From contig NZ_CP036349.1 of assembly GCF_007753265.1 (NCBI RefSeq), forward strand, positions 2,761,363 through 2,825,362: 64,000 nt of DNA, in the 5' to 3' direction. Made by a program: the position numbers and the translations under genes. The DNA comes from Botrimarina mediterranea. Its GTDB lineage: Bacteria; Planctomycetota; Planctomycetia; Pirellulales; Lacipirellulaceae. Shown piece after piece: positions 16,490-25,048 of this stretch. Each line of letters starts with the position of its first letter. The first letter of the stretch is position 1. The notes beneath the pieces were generated by a model that saw only the letters and a list, made by a program, of their open reading frames with translations, was not told where the DNA came from and did not search any database.

Positions 16490-17524
16490 TTAGAGCGATT
16501 CGGTTTCGCCGTTGGAGCGGGTCGACACGGCGCGCCAGACGGCTTCTTCCACATCGTCGCTGACGAACTCGACGCGGCCGTCGCAAAACGAAACAACGAC
16601 CCCGTCGGGGTGAACGCTACGGGACGTTTGCGCCATCGGGCCCCGCGGCAACTGCATGTTCTGCGAACTGCACGGCGCCTCGGGGTAGAGTTCGCCGTTG
16701 CGGTCGTCCGTGCCGTTAGGCCCGTCAGCGCAGTACTCCAGTTTATCGAGTGCTCTGGCGTTCGGAAGGAATTCGTGTGAGTACAAACAGCTGGCCAAGT
16801 AGATCAGGCCTCGAGAGTCTTCGCCCGGGAACTGGCGGCACTCACCCAGCATCACCGTCTTGCTGGTCCCGTCAGAGATCTTGCGGAGCTCCAACCCTTC
16901 ATTGGCTTCGCTATAGACCTTTTCGAACACGCCCCTCTTGTCGTGCCCCGAGCTCTGGAGGTCGTTCTTGCGAACGAAGTCGTAAGTAGCTTTGGGCAAC
17001 GCCTGGTACCAGGGAAACCAGCCGGTGTTTGCGACGTAGTTGCCGTGGGTAAAGCACGCCGCGGCGCCGGTGTGGATGTCGGGTCCTGTGTCGGAGGGGC
17101 AGAGGAACAGCGGCAACTGTGTATAGGTCCAAGGCGCGGAGTGGGGGCAGGTGCGACCGGCGTCCTCCCACGGCTCGAAGACCGGTTTATCAAAGTCGAT
17201 CTGCCCGAAGAGCGACGCCTCTTCCAAGTAGGGGAGTGTGTAAGTCGCCCAGGTGTGATTGATGTCGCCCGAGCCATCGAGCGTCGTAAAGCCGGCTGGC
17301 AGTCGCGTTACAGCGCTCTCATGGTTGAGGACGCCCAGCGTCAGCTGCTTGACGTTGTTCAAGCAGGCGTTCCGCCGCGCCGCTTCACGCGCCGCCTGGA
17401 CGGCCGGCAGCAGCAAGGCGATCAGGATGCCGATGATCGCGATGACGACCAGCAGCTCGACGAGCGTGAACCCGCCCCCGCAGCGCCGCGATCGATTCGC
17501 TCGACGAGTTGAAAAATTCCGCAT
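16490..17524 (-). CDS. DUF1559 family prepilin-like protein
   Basis: A 344-residue protein with the class signature [23 protein letters not shown] and AREAARR, then CLNNVKQL, and the closing motif [12 protein letters not shown] in place of the usual DGSV form. I start at the ATG preceded by GAGGAAGG at six bases; a TTG five codons upstream is in frame but unsupported. It lies between two paralogous PEP-CTERM genes and is about 50 bases upstream of one, probably in one transcript. Prepilin-type processing and surface assembly are inferred from the N-terminus. Confidence 0.92.
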   Translation of the reverse strand: MRNFSTRRANRSRRCGGGFTLVELLVVIAIIGILIALLLPAVQAAREAARRNACLNNVKQLTLGVLNHESAVTRLPAGFTTLDGSGDINHTWATYTLPYLEEASLFGQIDFDKPVFEPWEDAGRTCPHSAPWTYTQLPLFLCPSDTGPDIHTGAAACFTHGNYVANTGWFPWYQALPKATYDFVRKNDLQSSGHDKRGVFEKVYSEANEGLELRKISDGTSKTVMLGECRQFPGEDSRGLIYLASCLYSHEFLPNARALDKLEYCADGPNGTDDRNGELYPEAPCSSQNMQLPRGPMAQTSRSVHPDGVVVSFCDGRVEFVSDDVEEAVWRAVSTRSNGETESL

Positions 17525-17581
17525 GTTTGCCTTCCTCAATCCGTTCTAACGCCTGAAATTCTCTGTCGTCCCCCTCTAGGC

Positions 17582-17615
17582 GCCACAGGGAACGCAACGT
17601 GGCGTCCCCTGTGGC
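17582..17615 (-). terminator. hairpin after the PEP-CTERM gene
   Basis: GCCACAGGG (17582-17590) and CCCTGTGGC (17607-17615) pair perfectly over nine bases with a 16-base loop. It lies between the stop of the upstream PEP-CTERM gene and the DUF1559 start. No U-run follows, so it may be a processing site or weak terminator. Confidence 0.4.
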
Positions 17616-17644
17616 CCTCCGGGTGTCTGGTTCACTCGAATCCA

Positions 17645-18556
17645 TCAGCAACGGCTGCGGCGTTGCCCGACCGTCACGACAATCGTTGCGAGACCGACAA
17701 GTGTCGCCGAGACCGGCTCGGGAATCTCGAAAGTGAAGCCCGAAATGCCTGCGCTGCCGCCGCCGGGGTTGAAGGCGTAGAACGTAAACGTCTCGCCCGA
17801 TTGCCCGCCGACGATGTCGAAGAAGTGCATGTCGATGAAGCGGTTCTTCGTCACCGTGCCGGTGCTCACTTGCCCGCCACCGAGACTCGACGAAATCCGA
17901 ACCTCGCTCGGCGCCCAGTTGGTGGAGTCCAAGCCATCGGTCATCACACCGACGCGGAACACTTCCGGTGCGTCGGCGCCGAGGGTGAAGCTCCAGCGCT
18001 CGGCCGGAGCGCCGACGCCATCGGCGCCGCTCGGCGTGCCTGTTCCGTCGAGGATGCCTAGCTTCACGTACGGCGGCTGGAACACCGACGCCGGCGTCTG
18101 CGAGGCGCCCCAAGTGAAGTCGCGGGGGCCGTTGGTGAGTTGTGGGTCGTCAATCAGCGCATAACCCCATCCGCCCGCCTTCCGGCTGGCGAGGATCTGA
18201 CTGCCGGAGACCCAATTCGGCAGGTCGATCAGATTCGGGAACACGCTGTTGTCGGTGGGATTCACGAAGGCGTTGCCGCCGGTGGCGTTGGCGTTCGGGT
18301 AGTCGAAACGCGTGCCGAACATCGCGTAGCCAGCGCTGCCGTAGGTGTTGTTGCTGTCCAGGTCGTGGGTCTTCGCCACGTCGCTGCCGCGCCAGCCGGC
18401 GACGACATACGCGTTGGCGTCAGCGGGGCCGCCGCCTGGAAAGAACGTGCCGCCAATGTCGTACTGCGTGCCCGCGTAAGTGACCGTGCTGGCCTGGGCG
18501 GTGGTTGTCATCGCGCCGGCGCACATCAAGGCGACGGCAAGGTGTTTCACGTTCAT
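17645..18556 (-). CDS. secreted PEP-CTERM protein, GTFFPG family
   Basis: Starting at MNVKHLAVALMCAGAMTTTAQA, a clear signal peptide, the protein has 303 residues; a longer frame adds 21 residues without support. It is paralogous to the product of 15308-16435 over almost its whole length (IGGTFFPGGGP, GYAMFGTRFDYP, FPNLIDLPNWV, GWGYALIDDP, RFIDMHFFDI) but lacks the dockerin repeats and ends directly in IPEPVSATLVGLATIVVTVGQRRSR. The family is not one I can name. The paired arrangement around a DUF1559 gene suggests a common surface role. Confidence 0.82.
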   Translation of the reverse strand: MNVKHLAVALMCAGAMTTTAQASTVTYAGTQYDIGGTFFPGGGPADANAYVVAGWRGSDVAKTHDLDSNNTYGSAGYAMFGTRFDYPNANATGGNAFVNPTDNSVFPNLIDLPNWVSGSQILASRKAGGWGYALIDDPQLTNGPRDFTWGASQTPASVFQPPYVKLGILDGTGTPSGADGVGAPAERWSFTLGADAPEVFRVGVMTDGLDSTNWAPSEVRISSSLGGGQVSTGTVTKNRFIDMHFFDIVGGQSGETFTFYAFNPGGGSAGISGFTFEIPEPVSATLVGLATIVVTVGQRRSRC

Positions 18557-18857
18557 TAGGCGCCCCACAAGAGTTAGAAGAGACAGCGTTTGAAAAGGTA
18601 AATCAAAGAAGCGACGCAACAGCCGCAGCGGCCGACGATCTCATGTCGCCATCGCACTAGTCCCAACGGCGCGAACCACTGATGCCCGGTTAGTGGGCCG
18701 GCTCGAAGAGGATTCGAAAACGCGATGAGAACTCGTCCGGGCGGCGTCCTCTCACGGCCTGCTCAAGTAGTTGACCTTTTGCTGGCAAGGCGAGAGGTTG
18801 CCTCTGCTGTACAAAATGGCTCGGGAACTCGCGGTTTGCTACACGCGAATGCGGAAA
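18557..18857. other. upstream region of the PEP-CTERM/DUF1559 run
   Basis: These 301 bases lie between the PEP-CTERM start and the end of the XylR-type gene on the same strand. I see no gene and no clear promoter motif. Confidence 0.4.
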
Positions 18858-20066
18858 TCAGGTTTCGGAATGCGACAAGCCGTTGCGTCGCCGCACCGAT
18901 TCGCGAAACTCGGTGGGAGTAATCGTTTCCTCCTCACGGAAGACCACCGCCAAACGCCTCGCGCCGGAGAATCCGGCCCGCTTGGCGATCGCCGGCATCG
19001 CCAGATCGGTCTCGATCAACAGCTGTTTGGCGAGCTCGATCCTCGCCCGCCGGATCTCGTCCAGCACGGTCCGGCCCAATTGTTCCCGGAACTTCCTCTC
19101 CAGCATTCTCCGCGACACGGCGGCGTGCTCGTGCACCGCCTCGACATCGATGGGCAGGTGCGCATGACTGCGGATGTAGGCCAACGCGACCCGCAAATCG
19201 GCGTCCTCGATTGCGAGGGTGTCCGTCGAGAACCGCGTCGCCACCCGGACGGGCGGGAGGTAATTTCTCGTTTGACGCAGGGCCTCCCCCGACATCAGCC
19301 GGTCGATCGCCTCGGCGGCCTCGTATCCGATGCGCTGCGAGGGGATCACGATGCTCGACAGCGGCGGCGTCGCCAGGTTGCATTCGAGTTCGTCGTTATC
19401 GACGCCCAGCAGAGCGACCTGGTCGGGGACCGCAAGCTCGAGCTGCTGGCAGATGTCGGCCAATTCGCGCGACGGCACATCGTTGCTCGACAGGATGGCG
19501 ACCGGCTTGGGCAACTCGTTGAGCCAGGCACGGACGCGGTCATCGACGTTCACCCAGCTCACTCCGGCCAGGGGTCGCGGCAGGTACTCGGCGTAGCACG
19601 ACGTGAGGCTAAAGCCTTTCTTCGCCAGAGCGTCGCGGAAGCCCTCTTCGCGGTCCCGCGAGAACCCCGCGTGCGCGCTGCCGAAGAAGCCGAAGTTCCG
19701 GAACCCCCGGCTGAGAAAGTACTCCGCCGCCATCCGTCCCACCGCCAAGTGATCGGCCTCGACCAGAGGCACGTCGAGGTCGGCGAGCGTGCTGGTGGTG
19801 TTCACCATCGGCACGCCCAACGCCACCAACTCATCGGCAATCTTGCGGTCGTAAAGATGGGCAATAATGCCGTCAGGCTTCCATTCGCGGAGCGGTTTGA
19901 GCACGTAGCGCGCGAGCGGACCGTCGCGGATCACCCAGCCGGTCTTCGAGTGCGCGTAGGCTTGCACGCCGCGCATGACTTCGCGGTTGTAGGCCAGGTC
20001 CTGCCCCATGATGAGGGCGACTCGGCGGCTGCTCAAAGTCTGCGGCGTCGAAGTCGCCAAGGTCAA
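18858..20066 (-). CDS. XylR-type sugar-responsive AraC-family regulator
   Basis: A 402-residue protein joining a LacI/periplasmic-binding-like ligand domain (about 15-285, with VALLGVDNDEL and LSSIVIPSQRIGYEAA) to a C-terminal AraC HTH pair (about 295-395, with HAAVSRRMLERKFREQLGRT and AGFSGARRLAVVFREE). This architecture is that of XylR, the xylose-responsive activator, and is very common in planctomycetes, where ligands are mostly unknown. The start is a TTG nine bases after AGGAG. It is divergent from the GH172 gene at 20361 and upstream of the PEP-CTERM/DUF1559 run, so either could be its target. Confidence 0.9.
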   Translation of the reverse strand: MTLATSTPQTLSSRRVALIMGQDLAYNREVMRGVQAYAHSKTGWVIRDGPLARYVLKPLREWKPDGIIAHLYDRKIADELVALGVPMVNTTSTLADLDVPLVEADHLAVGRMAAEYFLSRGFRNFGFFGSAHAGFSRDREEGFRDALAKKGFSLTSCYAEYLPRPLAGVSWVNVDDRVRAWLNELPKPVAILSSNDVPSRELADICQQLELAVPDQVALLGVDNDELECNLATPPLSSIVIPSQRIGYEAAEAIDRLMSGEALRQTRNYLPPVRVATRFSTDTLAIEDADLRVALAYIRSHAHLPIDVEAVHEHAAVSRRMLERKFREQLGRTVLDEIRRARIELAKQLLIETDLAMPAIAKRAGFSGARRLAVVFREEETITPTEFRESVRRRNGLSHSET

Positions 20067-20204
20067 AGTCTCCTGCGCCGCGAGGCGCTCGTTCGGCGAG
20101 AGTGCGAAAGGCCCTCAGCCAGCGATCGAAAGCGAAAACATAGGCCGCTGCCGGCAATAGCGGAAGAACGGAGCGATCTGCGTAGGCGCTTGTCCCTGCT
20201 TCAG

Positions 20205-20304
20205 AATAACCACAGAGACACAGAGACACAGAGGGCACGGAGGAAAGCACAGAGCTGGTTTCTCAGTGCGTCGCTCCGTGCCCTCCGTGGCTCCGTGGTT
20301 AATA
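20205..20304. repeat. REPIN-like inverted doublet B
   Basis: The left arm (20205-20242, AATAACCACAGAG with iterated ACACAGAG and ending GGGCACGGAG) is an imperfect reverse complement of the right arm (20274-20304, CTCCGTGCCCTCCGTGG and ending GTGGTTAATA). The left arm holds one extra eight-base unit. It occupies much of the 294-base gap between the divergent XylR-type and GH172 genes, where promoters must also lie. Confidence 0.75.
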
Positions 20305-20360
20305 AAATTTATCACCGATTCGCAGCCACCCACTCGTCTCCATCTTTGCTCCACTCCTCG

Positions 20361-21860
20361 ATGAAAACCACTTCGTTCGTCGCTATTGTCTTCTCCATCG
20401 CTCTTCAAGTCAGCGGGGTGTCGGCGCAATCGCCCGCGATCCTCGGCGGTCAGACGGGCCCACTCAGCGGGCTCGACCGATTGCAGGAAGGCCGCTCGAT
20501 GCGGTCCTCTTCAAGCGACATCTGGGACTGGCGCAACGGCAACAGCGACGCCCGTCCGATCGCGCCGGGCCAAACCCTCGTGATCGCCGACCTCGAAGGC
20601 CCGGGCCGCATCGAGCACATCTGGAACACGATCGCCTCGAAGGACCCGAAGGTCTCGCGCGCGGTTGTCGTCCGCATGTACTGGGACGGCGAAGAGCACC
20701 CGTCGGTCGAGGCTCCGCTCGGCGACTTCTTCGTCATCGGCCACGGCGATGATCGTTCGATGCAGTCGCTCCCCGTGACCGTTAGCGCCGAGGGCCGGGC
20801 CCGCAACTGCTACTGGCCGATGCCCTTCCGCAAAGGCGCCAAGATCACCGTCACCAACGAAGGGGGCAAGCCAGTCGACGCGTTCTACTACTACGTCGAC
20901 TGGCGTAAGCTGCCGTCTCTCCCCAACGACACGCCGTACTTCCACGCCCAGTACCGTCAGAGCTACCCGACGACGAGCGAAAACTACCAGATCGCCGACA
21001 TCGAGGGCCGCGGCCACTACGTCGGCACGGTGATCAACGTCCGCCAGCGTACCGGAGGCTGGTTCGGTGAAGGGGACGACTTCTTCTACATTGATGGTGA
21101 GAGGGATCCCTCCATCCGCGGCACGGGCACCGAGGACTACTTTTGCGACGCTTGGGGCTTCCGAGAGTTCAATAGCCCGTTCTACGGCGTTCCGGTCTTC
21201 GACCACTACCAGCAGTTCGGCCGCATCACGGCCTACCGCTGGCACATTGCTGATCCAGTTGTTTTCGACAAATCGCTCCGCATGGAGATCGAGCACAAGG
21301 GCGCCGTGTTCAACGACAAGGGCGAAGTCGCCACCGGCTACGGCCCACGCACCGAGGACTACGCGTCGGTCGCCTACTGGTACCAGCTCGAACCGCACAA
21401 GCCGTTCCCGAAGTTCCCCTCGGGGTCGGAGCGTCTCTATCCTGAAGTGAAGACCGTCATCGAAGCCGAAGCGGTGAAGGGCAATGCGACGAGCGGCGAG
21501 TACGAAACCCAAGCCGGCGATCACTGGAGCCACGGCGCCCAGCTCTTTTGGCGACCGATGAGCGAAGGGGAGTCGATCGAGCTGCCGTTCAAGGTTGCGA
21601 AGAAAGGCAAGTACGACCTCAAGTTGATGACAACCCACGCCAAGGACTACGGCGTCTACGACGTGCTGGTCGATGGCAACGTGATCCTCCCGAAGCTCGA
21701 TCTCTACGCCGCCGAACAGTCGCTGCTGCCGCACGTCGCCAAAGCGGTCGAACTCACTGCGGGCGACCACACGCTGACGTTCAAGAACGCTGGCAAGGCC
21801 GATGACAGCACGGGGTACTTCCTGGGTGTCGATGTGATGGAGCTCAACGCGATCGAGTAG
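20361..21860 (+). CDS. secreted GH172 (DUF2961) family protein
   Basis: A 499-residue protein starting MKTTSFVAIVFSIALQVSGVSA. The open frame continues far upstream, but that part is antisense to the XylR-type gene. DUF2961 motifs are IADLEGPGRIEHIWNT and GTGTEDYFCDAWGF, after WFGEGDDFFYIDG. Residues from about 370 form a carbohydrate-binding-like sandwich (PFKVAKKGKYDLKLMTTHA) as in the GH172 at 10.5 kb. The active sites of characterised GH172 enzymes use glutamates in the core; I cannot place them with confidence. Divergent pairing with the XylR-type regulator suggests sugar-dependent control. Confidence 0.87.
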   Translation: MKTTSFVAIVFSIALQVSGVSAQSPAILGGQTGPLSGLDRLQEGRSMRSSSSDIWDWRNGNSDARPIAPGQTLVIADLEGPGRIEHIWNTIASKDPKVSRAVVVRMYWDGEEHPSVEAPLGDFFVIGHGDDRSMQSLPVTVSAEGRARNCYWPMPFRKGAKITVTNEGGKPVDAFYYYVDWRKLPSLPNDTPYFHAQYRQSYPTTSENYQIADIEGRGHYVGTVINVRQRTGGWFGEGDDFFYIDGERDPSIRGTGTEDYFCDAWGFREFNSPFYGVPVFDHYQQFGRITAYRWHIADPVVFDKSLRMEIEHKGAVFNDKGEVATGYGPRTEDYASVAYWYQLEPHKPFPKFPSGSERLYPEVKTVIEAEAVKGNATSGEYETQAGDHWSHGAQLFWRPMSEGESIELPFKVAKKGKYDLKLMTTHAKDYGVYDVLVDGNVILPKLDLYAAEQSLLPHVAKAVELTAGDHTLTFKNAGKADDSTGYFLGVDVMELNAIE

Positions 21861-21870
21861 CGAGCGGCTC

Positions 21871-21936
21871 GTAGGGCAGGCCTCGCCTGCCAGCGCCAGA
21901 GTCAAATGCAACACCGGCAGGCGGGGCCTACCCTAC
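21871..21936. repeat. REPIN-like inverted doublet C
   Basis: Arms at 21871-21891 and 21916-21936 are reverse complements at 19 of 21 positions. The left arm contains a nested perfect stem (GGCAGGC-CTC-GCCTGCC). It lies 10 bases after the GH172 stop and five bases before the hairpin that was hit by the insertion sequence. Confidence 0.75.
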
Positions 21937-21957
21937 ACACTTAGCCCCCGGTCAATG

Positions 21958-22908
21958 CAACGTTATGCAGTTGCTAGCAGGGGTTAAAAGAAGGGAGTTC
22001 GCGTTCTACTGAATCTCTTTTGGGACCAACCAAGGGAGAAGCCAGATGGAACGCGAACTCTGGGAGCAACTGTACGCGATTGCCAGGCGGCTGGACAACG
22101 TTTGGACGAGCGGGTTTTACCGGGCGTCGGAGGTCGTGGCGGTGTTCTTATGGGCGGTGGTCCACGACCGGCCCACCAGCTGGGCCTGCCAGCCCGACAA
22201 CTGGCCGCCGCAGCTATCGGTTCCGTTCCCGTCGCAATCGACGATGAGCCGCCGGCTACGGAGCCGTGGCGTGAGGGAGCTGCTGGGCCGTCTGGAGCAG
22301 GCGTTGGGGGGCGACCCGCGGCGCTGGTGGTTGCAACGGATCGACAGCAAGCCGCTGCCGATCGGTTCCTACAGCAAGGACCCCGACGCGCGCGTGGGGC
22401 GGGCGGCCAACCGCTTCGCGAAGGGCTACAAGCTGCACGTGGTGTGGGGCGAGGGCCCGCTCCCTTCGGTGTGGCGGGTGGAGCCGATGAACACGGGCGA
22501 CGCGACGGCCGCTCGTCCGCTGCTCGAAGAGCTGCCGGGCGAGGGCTATGTGACGGGGGACCGTCAGTACGACAGCAACCCGCTGCACCGCGTGGCTTCG
22601 CCGCGTCATCAGATCATCGCCCAGCAGCAGCGGCCGGGGCAGGCGTTGGGGCATCGCCGCCACGAGCCCAGCCGTGTGCACTGCCTGGAGATGCTCCGCC
22701 GTCCCTTCGGACAAGCCGTGCTCGCCTTCCGCGACCCGATCGAACGCTGCTTCGGCAACCTCACCAGCTTCGCCGGCGGCCTGGGCCCCCTGCCAAGCTG
22801 GGTCCGCCGCCAACACCGCGTCCACCTCTGGGTCCAAGCCAAGCTCCTCCTCAACGCCCTCCGCGTCCTCAAACGACAAAAGCTCGTGATAGCAACTGCA
22901 TAACGTTG
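21958..22908 (+). mobile_element. insertion sequence of about 951 bp, IS5-like
   Basis: Perfect 19-bp terminal inverted repeats (CAACGTTATGCAGTTGCTA at 21958-21976 and its complement at 22890-22908) enclose one transposase gene. CAATG flanks both ends directly (21953-21957 and 22909-22913), consistent with a target duplication. Because the next bases are also complementary, the ends could be set one or two bases further out, and the duplication would then be three or one base. The element looks complete and recent. Confidence 0.88.
22046..22903 (+). CDS. IS5-like DDE transposase
   Basis: A 285-residue, apparently intact transposase. The first catalytic Asp is likely in RIDSKPLPIG (near residue 100), the second in VTGDRQYDSN (near 172) and the Glu in RDPIERCFGNL (near 236), giving a DDE core with IERCF spacing as in IS4/IS5-type enzymes. 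A predicted DNA-binding start (WEQLYAIARRL) and an SMSRRLRS-type helix precede it. It is the only gene in the element and fills almost all of it. A frame-shifted 270-residue frame on the same strand is a shadow. Confidence 0.85.
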   Translation: MERELWEQLYAIARRLDNVWTSGFYRASEVVAVFLWAVVHDRPTSWACQPDNWPPQLSVPFPSQSTMSRRLRSRGVRELLGRLEQALGGDPRRWWLQRIDSKPLPIGSYSKDPDARVGRAANRFAKGYKLHVVWGEGPLPSVWRVEPMNTGDATAARPLLEELPGEGYVTGDRQYDSNPLHRVASPRHQIIAQQQRPGQALGHRRHEPSRVHCLEMLRRPFGQAVLAFRDPIERCFGNLTSFAGGLGPLPSWVRRQHRVHLWVQAKLLLNALRVLKRQKLVIATA

Positions 22909-23014
22909 CAATGATCGGGGGCTAAATAAGCCGCCGCAACCAAATCGCTACCCACCCGCTCCGCCCCCCGTAGAATGCCCCACAGCATCCACGGACACAG
23001 GACAGGGCAGGGGC

Positions 23015-24811
23015 ATGGCCAATCGCGACACTCTCGGCGGCGTCATCCACACGTACCAGAAGTACGACCCGATGCGGTTCCCCTCGCCCCGCGATCCGGG
23101 GGAGGGGCCCGACATGGTCTCCGCGGCGTTCGAGCACGCCCTCATGTTCGGCGAACGCCGCGAACTCACCGAAGAAGAAATGGCACGGGCGATCCGCCTC
23201 GACCCCTCCCAGATCGCCGGCCTCGGGCCCAGCATCGACGCGCTGAAGGCGATGCTCGAGGAACGCAAGCGGAAGATCCTGGAGCGGTTCGAGACCCGCA
23301 AGGCCCGCAAGCGCGCCCACAAGGCGCTGCACGGCGCCGCGGCGGAGGTGAAGCCGCCCAAGGAGTTTGCCGACCGCTTCCGCCAAGCGATCAAGACCGA
23401 GCAGCTCCGCGACCTGGAGCGCCTATGGTACGCCACCGGCGACGACAGCTCGCCGTTCGCGCGGCAGCTTGTCCAACTGCTCGATCGGATGGGCGATAAG
23501 TACGAGATCGAAGAATTGATCGCCAAGTACGTCTTCACCGGCGCCGAGTCGATGACCGTGCCACAGGCGCTGGAGGTCAAGGAAGAGCTCGAGAAGATCG
23601 ACGAACTGCTCAAGCAGCTCGAAGAGGCTGCGAAGACAGCGCAGATCGGTCTGATCGATATGGACCTGCTCAGCGAGTTCGCCGAGCCGGGCGACGTCGA
23701 AGGTCTCTCCGAGTTGCAGCAGCAAGTGCAGGACTATTTGCGTGAGGTCGCCGAACGCCAGGGCCTCGAACAGTCCAAGCAAGGCGGCGCCTTTAAGCTC
23801 ACGCCAAAAGCGCATCGCGTCTTCCAGAACAAGCTCCTCCAGCGTCTGTTCAGCGACCTCCAGGCCAGCCGCACCGGCCGCCACCAAGCCGACCTCACCG
23901 GCGAAGGCGCTGTCGAGACGCAGCGCACCCGGCCGTACGAGTTCGGCGACTCGGTGGCGAATATGGACATCGTCTCTACGTTCACGAACGCGATTCTGCG
24001 AAGTCACGCGGAACGTGGCGCTAAGTTGGAAGTGGGAAGTGGGAAGTCGGAAAGTAGTGAATCGGACTCAACCGCAAAAAACTTCCCACTTCCAACTTCC
24101 CACTTCCAACTTCGATCCGATGACATCGTCGTCCACAAAACGCGCAACACGCCCAAAGCCGCCACCTCGGTTGTGATGGACATGTCGGGCTCGATGCGCT
24201 ACGACGGGCAGTACGTGAACGTCAAGCGGATGGCGCTCGCGCTGCAAGGGCTGCTCAGGAGCGAGTTCCCCGGCGACTTCCTGTCGTTCGTCGAGTGCTA
24301 CTCGTTTGGTAAGCCGGTCGAGCCAGGCAAGCTGCTGTCGCTGATGCCCAAGCCGGTGACGATCAACAACCCGGTGGTGCAGCTGCGGGCCGACATGAGC
24401 CGCGACGATATTTCTGAGCAGATGGTCCCGCCGCACTTCACGAACCTCCAACACGGCCTGTCGATCGCCCGCCGTCAACTCGCTGTGCAGGACACGCCTA
24501 ACCGGCAGATTGTGCTGATCACCGACGGCCTGCCGACAGCTCACTTCGAGGGAGAGGTGCTCTACCTCCTCTACCCCCCCGACCCCAGGACCGAGGCCGC
24601 GACGCTCCGGGAGGGGATGCTCTGCGCCCGCGAAGGGATCACGATCAATCTCTTCTTGCTGCCGAGTTGGTCGCAAACCGAAGAGGACGTGCGGTTCGCG
24701 TATCGGCTCGCCGAGTCGACTCGGGGCCGGGTTTTCTTCACCGCGGGACGGGATTTAGACCGTTATGTGGTCTGGGATTACGTGTCGCGACGTCGGGAAG
24801 TGCTGGGATAG
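23015..24811 (+). CDS. VWA-domain protein with an in-frame repeat insertion
   Basis: A 598-residue protein. The N-terminal 330 residues are helical and charged, with coiled-coil-like stretches (VKEELEKIDELLKQLEEA). The C-terminal third is a von Willebrand A domain with the metal-site motif DMSGSM (Asp389, Ser391, Ser393), a distal threonine candidate and ITDGLP near residue 508. Such proteins usually work with MoxR- or ChlI-type AAA ATPases, but none is adjacent here. Residues 337-366 (KLEVGSGKSE to TSHFQL) are encoded exactly by a 90-base inverted repeat, which looks like an insertion between the helical part and the VWA domain. No signal peptide. Confidence 0.85.
   Translation: MANRDTLGGVIHTYQKYDPMRFPSPRDPGEGPDMVSAAFEHALMFGERRELTEEEMARAIRLDPSQIAGLGPSIDALKAMLEERKRKILERFETRKARKRAHKALHGAAAEVKPPKEFADRFRQAIKTEQLRDLERLWYATGDDSSPFARQLVQLLDRMGDKYEIEELIAKYVFTGAESMTVPQALEVKEELEKIDELLKQLEEAAKTAQIGLIDMDLLSEFAEPGDVEGLSELQQQVQDYLREVAERQGLEQSKQGGAFKLTPKAHRVFQNKLLQRLFSDLQASRTGRHQADLTGEGAVETQRTRPYEFGDSVANMDIVSTFTNAILRSHAERGAKLEVGSGKSESSESDSTAKNFPLPTSHFQLRSDDIVVHKTRNTPKAATSVVMDMSGSMRYDGQYVNVKRMALALQGLLRSEFPGDFLSFVECYSFGKPVEPGKLLSLMPKPVTINNPVVQLRADMSRDDISEQMVPPHFTNLQHGLSIARRQLAVQDTPNRQIVLITDGLPTAHFEGEVLYLLYPPDPRTEAATLREGMLCAREGITINLFLLPSWSQTEEDVRFAYRLAESTRGRVFFTAGRDLDRYVVWDYVSRRREVLG
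24023..24112. repeat. REPIN-like inverted doublet D inside the VWA gene
   Basis: The left arm (24023-24047) reads AAGTTGGAAGTGGGAAGT plus GGGAAGT; the right arm (24081-24112) is its reverse complement with one extra seven-base unit. The whole element is 90 bases, begins on a codon boundary and keeps the frame open. The sequence iterates a seven-base AAGTGGG/AAGTTGG unit. Confidence 0.85.
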
Positions 24812-25048
24812 GGGTCCCGAGTTGGCCCTTAGCCACCCAGAGGGAGGGGCGGTAAACTTTCCCCAACCGGTCACAGCCCCGCTGTCGGGATCGGCGGCAT
24901 ACCCGGCGAAGACCGACGCGGCGCCCGTTGCGGAACACCGAGACGAGGCAACGCCGGTACAACCCGCTAGCGACGCCGACCGATAAACCAGGAGACGTCC
25001 ACCTTGTCGCTCCCAACTGACGCCTCTCCCCCCGGAGTCGCTGTTCAC

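Larger units (their letters stand above)
21941..22925. repeat. TTAGCCCCCG hairpin split by an insertion sequence
   Basis: TTAGCCCCCG (21941-21950) and CGGGGGCTAA (22916-22925) are perfect reverse complements. Removing the insertion sequence and one copy of CAATG restores a 29-base hairpin with the loop GTCAATGAT. A related uninterrupted hairpin with nearly the same loop lies at 15268. Confidence 0.75.

Noticed and set aside
18771-20360. Open frame of 530 codons in front of the second GH172 gene, giving an apparent 1029-residue protein
   Set aside because: It is antisense to the XylR-type regulator and rich in Arg/His/Pro as expected for a GC-rich shadow. The signal peptide at MKTTSFVAIVFSI marks the real start.
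21953-22913. Longer 35-36 bp terminal inverted repeats for the insertion sequence
   Set aside because: The outer bases are better explained as the two halves of a pre-existing hairpin, because the left half and loop recur at 15268 without any insertion sequence.
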